DNA from: Haliclystus octoradiatus
Taxonomy: Eukaryota > Cnidaria > Staurozoa > Stauromedusae > Haliclystidae
Assembly: GCA_916610825.1 (NCBI GenBank)
Contig: OU744449.1
Coordinates: forward strand, 10,857,520-10,921,519
DNA length: 64,000 nt
Reading direction: 5' to 3'
Positions within the stretch are counted from its first letter, which is position 1, and each line of letters begins with the position of its first letter. Shown in pieces: positions 1 to 12,500 of this stretch. The notes below the pieces were generated by a model. That model was given only the letters and a program-made list of their open reading frames with translations. It had not been told where the DNA came from and did no database searches. A program made the translations under genes and the position numbers.

Positions 1-544
1 GAATCTAGATCATTTCCAGTTCCGTTATGTACCAGTTGAAAAAGGTCACTTTTTGGGTAAAAGATTTGACGACTATGCTGAACAACACTGGTTTCAGAAA
101 ATGTCAAAATAATCCTCCCAAAAGCTGAAATGTGTTCAGTTTTGAAGTTTTGTCAGCAATGATACCATTGTTCTCAAAATATGCCTGCTACAGTTGCCCA
201 GCTGTCCTCGTTTTAATGAGCCTTAGTTAAAGGTCAAGACAGTCTGATGTGTGATACTAATACCAATGTTCTTGTTACCAAGTGCCAAGTGTAATGATTA
301 ACATACTCTGACATAGCCAGGGTCTGACAAAAGGTTCAGCCTTGTGGAATCCTAGAGGCATTTCAACATTTTTTTCTGGATTTATTTGTTGATGTTTGAC
401 CAATAAATCATTAAAAATATCAGATTTTATTACCTGAGCTATTGATTTGCTCAATTGTAACATCGCTTAGTGTGTTATCATACTTTGTGTATGAAACTTT
501 CGTTGTTGCAGAATAATCAAATAAACTATATTAATTTCTTATAG
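1..544. other. HDAC intron (left edge) with MITE fragment
   Basis: No exon is visible. The stretch is presumed intron, because the exon at 545 starts with an acceptor (TTATAG) and needs upstream exons. It holds the 5' half of a hAT-like MITE at about 318-430. Confidence 0.6.
318..430 (+). mobile_element. hAT-like MITE, family A, 5' half
   Basis: Begins with the family terminus CAGGGTCTGACAAAAG and continues with the shared internal sequence (TTCTGGATTTATTTGTTGATG, then CAATAAATCATTAAAA). It runs out before the 3' terminus, so it is a truncated copy of the element at 692-854. Confidence 0.6.
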
Positions 545-3500
545 AGAGCTGAACATGGATCGGATGCGAATGGTTACAATGCAGAGCATGCACTATTCTC
601 ATCCCCTTCCATGCCAAACATACAACTAGGTGGAAATAAAGGACGTGGTTCTCCTAATATGGTAAGCACCCTGAATAATTATATCCACACACAGGGGCAA
701 AAGTTTCAGCCTTCTATAGTCCAAGTAGCATTTCAACATTTTCTTCTGAATTATATTGTTGATCTTTCACCAATAAATCATTAAAAGTATCAATTTTCCT
801 GTGATCTTGCTCCGACCTTCTGGGATCTAGGATTCCAACTTTTGTTGGACCCTTTCCACACAACTGAACTTGCTTATTACATATCCTCTGGTGTATATGA
901 AAAATCAGACATTAAGCGAGGGGGATATTACAAGAAAGTAATTTATGAGAGTTTATATTGCGTGTGAAAAACAAAAACCTGGAAATCGTGGGGCTTAATG
1001 TAAGATGATAACTCAATTGAGAAAATTAGAGGAGCTTTGCTTTATTACTTGAAATCATCCAGCACTGTTTTCTTATCAGCAATGCATTGTTAACCAAAAC
1101 TGACAACAACTTTTGTTTCATTTATCGGATTTATTTAGCACTTATCCAAATTTATCCTAACCGAGATATATGACTATAAAATACATTTTAGAATTTGCAA
1201 AGTAAAGTTACAGATAAACAATAATTTAACTTGAGTAGACTACTTTGTACAATAAAATATTCTAACTGAATTGTATAGTAAGGTTATGCTTTTTATCCAA
1301 TTGGTAGCGAAGAATCGGTTGTAAACTTGTAATCTGAATAACTGAGCCTTATTTTTCTTTTGAATTTCATTCCAGAGTGGTGGAGTTCCATGGGGAATGT
1401 TTGGTTCAAGTCCGAATTTGATGTCACATATCACCCCAGATCATCCTTTGTATAACCAATATTTAATGCCACAATATCTATCTAATCAACAAATACTTGT
1501 ACAATTAATGATGTATCATGGTAAAGACCCTGAAGATTTACATAATTTATTAGCAAGATGTTTACCAAATGATCTAGAATTAGCCAATGGACTATCCCCT
1601 GCTGCTATGCAACAGGCAAGAATAAAAGCATTGATTGATGCACAATATCAAGTACTAGCACAATTCAAGGGGAGTCCATATCTATCTGGTAGTATGTCAC
1701 ATGGTAATCTTATGCATCCTAGTATGCCAAGAGGTCATCCAGGGTTTGCTGGTAAAGGGCCACACTTACCTATTGATCATATGCCAAGTTTAAGAGAAAG
1801 TAAATCAATGCCTGGACTATCTCCTATGTCTATGCATCCGCGTCATGAACTGCATTTACCTGATCCACATGCGCCGTATGTTCATTTCGGACCGGGTTCA
1901 AAAGAAGCTGCAAATCTACAAAAGCAACGCGAGCAACCAGCAAGAATGGCATTAAAAGAACATCTTTTATTGCAACAGAAAGAAAAACAACAGGCGACAC
2001 GTAATCCTATGAGTCTAAAAGAACATTTTATGCGTTTAGAAAAGCAACAAAAGGAAATGGAAGATCCTAATGAAGAAGAAGAAGATATAGATATCAATAA
2101 CGAGGGTGAACCAAAAAGTAAAGCAATTGTATCTACTTCGACTGAGATGGTTGATGAACAAAGAAGCGCAGAATACCTTCATTTGAGGCAGAGAGAAATT
2201 GCTGAGGCATCTATCGCTGGTGCTCCTACTCCTGGGTCAGCCACATTTCCACTCGGCATTAGACCTCCTGGGAATATACCTGCTATTAATGCACCATTTA
2301 TACGTGGTCACACTGATTCGTTTGCTACTGGATTAGTTTATGATACAATCATGTTAAAGCATCAATGTACGTGTGGTAATGCTGGAAATCACCCAGAACA
2401 CCCAGGAAGATTGCAAAGTGTTTGGGCAAGGCTGCAAGAAACTGGAGTTGTGGGACGATGCGAAGTATGAATTGTTTCCAATGAATGTTTATTTATGTAG
2501 CTTTGCAGACTTCTAGCAGATTACAGAATATCTCTATCCGTGTGCAGCTCTAGCTCCTACCATTGATACCGATATTGCCGGACTCAACTGTACTAAAATA
2601 CACTTCATATCGAACTGTTTTGAAGTTAGAATTTGTCTGTCTGTAGACTCAGTTTTTCATCATTGTTTATGCAAATTAGAAACCCAATGAACCGTTTCAC
2701 ATTTATGTTTTCAACAGATGTGATTAGCTGTATGCCTATGAAATAGTTATATTAAATCACTATTGTCAATCTTTTGTATGCTAATTCAAGCTACTACTAC
2801 GATTCAGTGATCAGATTTGTCAATCTTATCCAGTGTCAAACAAAACGTTTAGCATTCCAGAATCTTGAAAAGTTTTTAGGATTTTGTGTTGAGGCTTTGC
2901 CTATGATTTTGAAAATTATCAATTTTCTTCTGAATTTGCTTTAGTCTTTCAGGATCTAGGATCCTCATTTTTGTTGAATCCTGATCTTACCACAATAAAA
3001 CAGAAACCTCAAATAGCTGATGAAAAATAGCATGGGCTGCAACCCGCTTAATGTGCAATTCAAAATTGACAAAGATTTTCATTGTTTATACCCTAAATTG
3101 TTTAACAAAAACACGACCGAATAAGCGGGTGGACTACAGGGTCATTATCCCGGAGATTCATTGAGAATGAGCATATTAATTTTTATTCTATGTAAGTTAT
3201 TGCATTGACGTTTTTTTATTGTTTTTAGCGTGTGAGACCTCGGAAAGCTAATTACGCTGATATTCAAATGGTGCATAGGTAATTTATTATAGTTTATTTA
3301 GTCTTTTTGTACATTATCCAATAGACTGAATGGACTGTAGAAAACATTATTCATTTTTCTGTTTGTTCAATTCTTCTAGTGAACAGCATACTATGTTATT
3401 TGGGGGTGGAACACCGTGCCGCAACAAAGAAGGTAAATGTGTGCATCTGCTGGAGACAAATTATCATACTCTACATGACTTGTCACCACTTGCCACAAAT

Positions 3501-6500
3501 ATCAACAGTAGCTTCCATGTTTTAACTTACTTTGTTTTTCTTGAACCCTTTTATTGTCACAAGGATGTATTTGTAATATATAGTCACAAAAAAGAAGATT
3601 TAACTAGCCTCCAAGATCAGTCAGATGCTCAATTACAAGAACAATAGAACTACTGTAAACACAAATTTCATAATTTTCAATTATTATTGCAGTTTTTTCT
3701 GAATTGGTAACACTTAGGCTACATATTATATGCATATTGCAATCAATGTTTTCTCACTAATCTGATACCCTTTCTCTTAAGACATCAGCTTAAACAATCA
3801 GGAGACATTTTGAAAAGGAAAAAAATTGATAAATTTGTACCTTGCTTTACGTTCAACTTTATTCCTATGGCTCCATTCAAGACTTTATCCACAACTATGC
3901 AGGGTCTGACAAAATGTTTTGCCTTCCGCAAACCTCAACTTTTAAATAAACGTTTAAGTAATATTACTGACATAAAAACGTAAAGTCAAAACTTTATTTT
4001 AGCTTTATATCCAGCATTTTGCCTTTCCTTCTGAATTTTGCTAGCCTTCCGCAAACTAGGTTTCCAAGTTTTCGGACTTTGTCGGACCCTACAGCTATGT
4101 ATCAATTTTTATTAAAGGAATCTCTATTTGTTCATCTAGGTGCTATTTTGAAATGTTTTGATACGCTTCCATGTGGTGGGCTTGGGGTAAGTAGTATATT
4201 GATGAACACTATTATTAATGTCCATCTACTGAGAATCAGCTAGCTGATTGTTATTGGATCTATATGCTGTAACTAAAACATCCAAATTCTTCACTTTTAT
4301 ACCCTTGCAAAATTAATTGGGTAGCCTACTCAAATGATTTAGATCCTGGCACATGAGTCATGTTTGAGATACTGGATTGACATTGAATGCAGACAACATA
4401 CTTTGCGCTATTACCACAATAGGACTTTCTAGGACTTTCTAGGTCTACATTACATAGAAGCCTCCATCCAGGGTTCAATAGAATGGGGGATTCCGGGACT
4501 GAGAGTGGAGGGTGGCTAGCACAAATCGAGAAAGAAAGGAAAAAAATAGTTGTATTCAAGTTCTATAAGCAGAAGGCAAATAATTTGCTTTCTTTTCTTT
4601 TAAAAAGTAGAAATGAAAAGATGTTATTTGTATTACAGTCGAACTCGGTAAATATCCCCTCTGTTAATGTCCCACACCTTGCTTAATATCTCCACATAAA
4701 ACTGATTTCTATTTTCCATTCTCCATGCAAACTCTCGTAATCCCACCTTGCTTAATGTCCCACTTTTCATCCGTACCAGACGGGGGATATTAAGCAAGTT
4801 CGACTGTATTTTCATGACAATAAAAAGACCATAATCCCTAAAATAAAAGCCATGAAAACATAGAAATGATTTATTCACCCAAGCAATTTTAGGAATCAAA
4901 AATTAGAATTCCAAAAGGAAAAATGTTTTATCGGACCCTGCCCCATCATTGACAAAAGCTGAAGATTAACCATAGAATGCCTCCACTGTAACATATTTCT
5001 GTTCTGAAATATTACTGAATGAATCTCACATTTTGTTGATTCTATTTTTTAGGTTGATGCTGATACAATATGGAATGAAACACACAGTGCTAATGCTGTT
5101 AGAGTTGTAAGTGGAAATTGCATTGATTGGAGATAGCAATCGACAGGAGCAGGCTCTGACAACAATAGGGATACTGAGACCCTTGAAAGCTAGAGAAAAT
5201 TCAGAAGAAAATTGATAATTTTATGATTTATAGGCCAAACCTCAACAAAAAATTCAGAAGAAATTGTTGAAAATGTTTTAAGATTCCGGATGGCTGAACC
5301 TTTTGTCGTATACTGGATAACAATAGTCCTTTTTGTAGTATCACTTATTGTTAATACTCTACTCTTTGCGGATATTGAACCAATGTTTTACAAAGTAAAA
5401 AAACCATTTGTAACTGTGACATTTGGTCTATTCAATCGTAAGCCAATCAGGATGCTGTCATTTAGATATGATATGCGCTCAATACCACAGATTATTACAA
5501 CTGATTGCAGTTGATTACTAATAATTATATGTAGCACAGTTACAGTAGGCTACAATCAGAATGCAGCAAGCCTATCGATTTTGTAAAAACATAATTCTTC
5601 ATTTTATCAACTCAATATTGTGTTTTTAGGCTGCTGGCTGTGTTATCGAACTCGCTTTCAAAGTTGCTACTGGCGAACTGAAGGTAATACCTTAGTTTAA
5701 GAATGCATTTGTATTCCGCTTCAAATGCAATTCGGATAAGTGAAAGTCATGCAATGAAATTCCCGTTTATCTGCAACCTGGCTTTGAAATCATATTAACT
5801 ATTTTGCAGTCAAGTCCTTGTTAAATTTCGGATAAATGCAAATCCGGTTAATTGCAATTGAATTTGTTGTAATTTTGACTTGCACTTAAGTAGCTTAGAT
5901 TGTTTATCTACAGTATTGCCTAGTAAATCTAACGGTTATGGTGCAGCTGAAAAACTGTGATAGGTAATATATAAGAAGGCTAGGCTGGAGTGGAATAGTT
6001 GAGCAAGATAGAAATTGTCTCTGAAAATATATATTGATCACAAACGATTCATGGTATTAGAAGGTGATTTCTGGTACAGTTACTAATTCAGTGCACAGAG
6101 ATCAATTTCACGGAGCAGGTTTTTAGAAGATGTAGATTAGATCTACTGTAAAAGGGGGGTTTGCTGTTTTTGCTAAACTCAAACAATTTTTAAATATATC
6201 TAGACTTTGATGATAATATGATTTCCTTACAATGCGATTATGATTTCTTTTTCTTGCATTCCAACAAACCACGCTCCGAGCTATTGATTTGATTTTGATT
6301 TGATTCATTTGCGAAAATAAGTTGATTTAAATATCAGTTAAATACAATTTTTTGGCAGGCAAACGCAGGAAAGCATTAAGAGTATTAATACTTGCACTAT
6401 ACGCAATGCCTGGGAAAACATTTACAATATAGTGACAAGTCTAACTATCCAAGACGTTTTTTAATAGGTAACATGGATAATGAAGTTACTACATCCTCTT

Positions 6501-9500
6501 GTAAATTGTTCCATACACTAATTATTCTATTAAAAAAAGAATGTTTAACAGTGTTATTTATAGGTTTCTTCAAGACATATAATTTTCTTGAGACGGATAT
6601 TATAATTTAACTGTGCAGGGAGAACTGAGTCTTTGCACAGCAAATCTACAAAGTTATTGAGTATTTTAAATGATATACAAATATCTGAAAATGATCTTCG
6701 ATATTCTTACGAATCAATATCAAAATATTGTAGTCTTTCGCTGTAGGAAGCTGATTTTTTCGAACAAATTTAATGAATTTGGATCACATTATTCACAAAC
6801 TATCCAAAACTTACAAATTCAAGGGTTTGTCAATCATTGGTAATTATATCGTGAATTGTCTTATTTACAAGTGTCTTTGTCAGCTGAGCTATGCCCGGCC
6901 GTGGTTAGTGGCGTTCTTTGTGTAGCAGATATGTTATGCCAAAGAGGGAAGGCAAATTCCTATAACTTATCTATACTACTGCTATAGTAATTATAGTAAT
7001 TTTCATTTACTACAACAGCAAATGAAATGTTTACAATTCTATTGTTCTACTTTCTTGTTCTCTAGACCAGTCTTTTTTCAATTTCGCTATTTTCACTATA
7101 TTCAAACACAGTAGCACAGCTCAAGATTCATAGCCCTATTTTTCAACTCTACTTTAAAGTTCTAAAAATATGTTAATTCTTTTAGAATGGTTTTGCGATT
7201 GTTCGACCTCCAGGGCATCATTCTGAAATGCATCAAGCTATGTAAGTAAATAAATCATCTGAAATTGTTTTTTGCGTTGATGTGAAAAACATACAATCAA
7301 CCTGTTATCGTGATCACCTGTATGCAATGACCATCTGTCTATTGTGGTTTCTAAATTGTCCAAATCACAACCTGTCCATAATGGTCAATGTCTCTACGTC
7401 TTATAGATGATTGTTATAGCTGATTGTGCACTTGTAGCTCAGTGGCAGTGTGTCCACGCGGGAGGCCGCGGTTTGATTTTCTCGTCGGTGCACACATGTT
7501 TTGACTTAAAAATCGTTTGTATAATGTAAATTTGTTAATGTCATCCAACAAACAATCACTTGAGTCATTGATTGACTGTAAAATGTAATTTTATTATTAA
7601 TATTATCATTATACACAGGTTTCACTAGATTTATTGGATCGATTACAGTGCTAAAAGTTATAGTTTTAGTTAAACTCTTTATCTCGAATCCTCAACATTA
7701 CAATAATTTGGCCTAGGTGCTTGGTTGGTGGAAGGTTGGCAGCAAAACACAATAGCTAGTTGACCAATAGCAGACCTGAAACCACCAACCAAGCTCCAGT
7801 CACACTGCTAAATCAGTGGAATTCCTAGTTATACTTACCTTTGTTGGCCAACAAGTGATGGGAAGGGAGGGGGAAAAGTAAATAATTAACAGCGTAAAAT
7901 ATCAGCAGCAAATAAATTAACCACATCAACAAATAACAATAGCAACATCATTAAAATTGTGTTAATATACAAACTAGACATCATGTGTTGGGATGAATGA
8001 CTTTGACATAACAGATCATAGGACACATACAGTCACAGATCAAACAAACCACTCGATAAGCATAAACTCCTCATTAACTTTCCTAAACCATTCAGTGGGG
8101 CGTTGAAGCAAAGAAAGAACGATGAAGTCCTGAACTGCACTGATAAGTGGCTTAATCTAAGGTCCTAGGAAGTAGGAACTGACAGGGTCATGCTGTTAAA
8201 TGTGCTCAATTCAGCAGCAAGGCATATTGCTTGTCTACAAGTAGACTTTGTGCCATTTAACAAAAGAGCTAAGTAGCGGGATTCAAAGAAAGTGTTAACC
8301 TCAGTAAAATTTCATTTAACTACAAGAAAAGGGTGGACTCATAAATAATTGAAAATTGAGGTTTTTACCTTGACTTGCTGTGGTGCCTTGTAGTGCTTTA
8401 TATTTTGAGAAATATTATGCATTTGAAAGATTAAAACTTTCAAATCTTGAGAAACAGAGAATGAAAGCTTAGTGAGGTTATACAGTAAAGATTCCTATCA
8501 CGGCGAATGAGCGTGATAAGATCACCGCAACTATCAAGCATTTGTTCGCAATAACAATGTAATCGAAAATTGTGTAGTTGCTACATGTTGTTACTTGTTG
8601 TTGTTGTTGTTGTATGAGTTGACCCTATTGTTGACCAATGTTAAATTTGATTAAAATGTTACCACTGATATTATATTATATAGGATAATGTCACAATGTA
8701 GCATTGTCAGACAGAGGGGTATATATTGTCAATTGATCCATTAAACCAAATTATCCCCAAATGTTTCACTTTTATGCACAGCACTGTAACTAAATAATTC
8801 CAGTTATTCATTTTTTCTAATCTTTCAATATTCAATTACTAATAATTATCTAATACATTCATAGGGGTTTCTGTTACTTCAATTCGATCGCCATTGCAAC
8901 AAAACTGCTTCGTTCTAAGTTCGGTGTTGGTAAAATTCTCATTGTTGATTGGGTGAGTAACAACTGTGAAGTGCATGTAGTGTTATATTGATGTTTCATA
9001 GTAAGCAGAGTTGGCTGAAATTAATTATTGTTGCTCACTCAGTACTAGTAGAAAACCTAACAATTAGAAGAAATGGAATGAATACTTTCATGATGTTCTC
9101 AAATGTAAAGAGAATACCTTTGAAATATCAATCAGTATATACATTTTTTAACATATTTAGACTTATTGTTTCCACTGAAATGCTAACTGTGATGCATCTT
9201 AGGCCAATCTTGTTGCCAGACTAATATGAAATGTTTACTTTCATCATCATCGTCATCATCATCATCATTTATTCAGAAATACCTGATAAGTGTGCATAAA
9301 CAGTATAAAGACACTTTTTTCACAGGAATGACTAAAATTTCAAATAATATAATAACAGGGTTGATAATTAAACTTAAATGCTTTTCAAGAAGACACTTGA
9401 AACTGATCCTTCTTGAAACATCCTTCATTGTTGATGGGAAATCATTCCACTTATGCGCACCAGCATTCCACTTTGTGCCAATTCTGTGAGCATATCGAAA

Positions 9501-12500
9501 TAATTTCAGGTGTATGCCAACATTATTCGACTACTAATGATAAAATCAAGAGATTGAAATAATATTTGCTGTATCAATCAATCATAGGATATTCACCATG
9601 GCAACGGTACACAACAAGCATTCTATGATGATGATCATGTGATGTATATTTCGATACATCGGCATGACGATGGCATGTTTTTTCCTGGAACTGGCAAGCT
9701 GGAAGAAGTAAGTCTGAGCACTCATTGCAGCGTCATCTATGCAGTCTAAATTCATAGTATATATACACTTATTTAGAAACTACAATTTTAATTAGGACGC
9801 ACATTTTGAAATATTATTTATCATTCTCCTGCAAACTAGACAAGCTAGTACAATCAAACTTGTTTTGTTGTTTAATTTTCCCACTCTGATTCGGACAAAA
9901 CGTGGGACATTAAGCGAGGTGGGATATTCAACAATAGGATTATGAGAGATAGTATGGAGAATAGAGAATAGAAATCAATTTTATGTGATAATATCAAGTA
10001 AAGGTTGGATATTATAAAAGGGGATACTAACGAAGTTTGACTGTAGCGTTATTCACATGTGGCTAGTTAATTGATTTGTATTTGAGGTCTATGTGTGTTT
10101 TATGGCTGGACGCTCTTCCTGGCAAACTTCAATAGTGTTCCTGCCATGGATTGAATTCCAAGACCCTGTGGGCACAGGTTCAATGCCCTAACTAGGACAG
10201 ATCAGGGATATTTAATGAAAATTAAGATTGTTCATCTGAAACTACAATGAAACCAGTATATAACAGCCAGATATGAGAGGTAGAAAAATTGACCACATTG
10301 ATAGACATGTGGCCTTTATATATAGGATTGATTTAAATTTAATAGAAAATACTATTTTAGAGATATCAAGAGTGACCATTTTAAACAGGTGGCTGCTGTA
10401 TAGAGGTGACCGTATAACAGGTTTGACTGTAGTAGCATAATTTCTCACTCCAATCAATTATTATCAACCATATCATCTCTGTGATCTTTTTTTAGTGTGG
10501 TGCTGGTATTGGCGTTGGATATAATGTCAATGTAGCATTCAATGGTGGACTGGGTAAGTAACTGAAAACAGCCATTTGAGCAGAAAGTAATTAGGTTTCT
10601 TTTTATATTGCCTAGTTTTCTTTTTATTCAGCTATTAAATAACGTTTACTATAATTATGTTTTTTGAATTTGAACATTCTTCTTTAAAATTTAGAACCAG
10701 CATATGGTGATCCTGAATACTTGGCGGCTTTCAGGTAAATTTTAACTATTCGATAGTTTAATGCAGTTTTATGATGCCTCATGTCGTTGAGATATTCAAC
10801 TGATGTTTGCGTTAACGATTGCCAAGATGTATTCATTGTATAGTGAGGTATACATCAATCATGCTTAGATGCTGGAAACCCTCTGCTGAACTTGATGTTT
10901 TTGTCTTCAATTTGTGTGACTCAGCCACTCTGGAATTATTATCAAATTTATATCAATTATATTAAAGTAGAATTTCCCCCCCCCCCTCTCCCCATGGTCT
11001 ATCCATAGGTTATCAATTAGAGTTATGATTAGAGTTGTGTAAATTGATGTTATCAACATTTTCGTTGCTTTAATTTTTAGGACAATTGTCATGCCTATCG
11101 CACGGGAGTATGACCCTGACATTGTGCTGGTCTCAGCTGGATTTGATGGTGCAACAGGTCATTCCCCTCAGTTAGGCGGATACCACATCAGTCCGCAATG
11201 TATGTATAGTGTACTGTTACTGTACTTACTAATGTGAACCTTGAGATCATGTCATACATTTATAATGCTCAAAGTTTTGATTATTCACCAATGTGAGCCT
11301 TCCTCTTTTATAATGTGTTCACGCCTGCATGATTCCAGTTATAACTGTAATTCCATAGTCTGAAAATTCGTGACTTTTGAGTACATTTTTGTTTGAGCTA
11401 TAACTTTTTTGTAAAAATGGATTGTGACAACTTGGAGACAATAAGACAAACATACAAGTTTTTATTACTTGAATATGTATGCCTGAACTCACGGCCTCTG
11501 TCACTGCCTGTTGCTATCGGCTAGGCAACTTCACCTTGAGCCAAAAAATGCATCAAACAGCCTATTCTCTTCCTCCGGTTCCGCTTTCAAAGAAAGCAAG
11601 TAGCTAATTATAAATATTTATAAAATACAGGTTGTTCTCTTCGTAGGTTTTGCTTACATGACGCAACAGCTCACTGAATTAGCAAATGGTCGACTTGTTC
11701 TTGCATTAGAAGGAGGGTATGTACTATTACTATGTATAAAATCATATCTAAAATAAAATCCAAATCAGAAATGAAATTATTGTTTAAAATGTTGTGTTGG
11801 AATAATTGTAGCCAGCTATTCACCGGTCCTTTCAGAACGATTCGATTTAACTATGACCTAATGAAGTTAATAAGAGAAACATGATATTGTACACTGAAAG
11901 AGCTGCATATGGAATGTATAGTTATGAATTATATTATATGAACTATATGGAGGTAACAGACATGATGTAATCTACTTCTGAAAACAAATGCTCTACCTTT
12001 TAGAGCCCCTTGGAAGAGCCCTATGGCCTATAGCAAGATATTATAATAGAACCAAGATAGTCTAACTCAGATGTGTGTTTTTGAGAGTTTCAAACAGGCC
12101 ATAATATTATCTTACCTTTGTGAAAATCAACCAAATAAATTGTATTTAACATCCTCAAGCATTGAATAATTCAAATTTAAAAACGATGTCTTTGTCCGAC
12201 ATCAATAACATCCTCAAAAGTCTATATTTGTTGACCAAATATCGATCATTTCCAAACATTTTGATCTGTTTTGCCACGGCAAAATCACTGAAAATTGGCC
12301 TCAAAAGCTATTTTAAGATCATCTCGTTTCGATGCGAAAAAATTACCGGGGCTCAGATTATCAAACAAACAAACTTACTTTCTTGTGAAATACAACATTT
12401 ATTAAACATTGCTGATATTCAATACGTTTGAAATGTTGCGCGTGGCAAAAAATCTAACAGAACCGGGTTTCATGATTCCATCTGAACCGCGCGAAAAAAT

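Noticed and set aside
3330-3647. 105-aa ORF
   Set aside because: It only runs through the real HDAC exon 3380-3432 into intron sequence on both sides.
7431-7497. Functional tRNA
   Set aside because: Box B is degenerate and the D and anticodon arms do not fold; kept only as tRNA-like.
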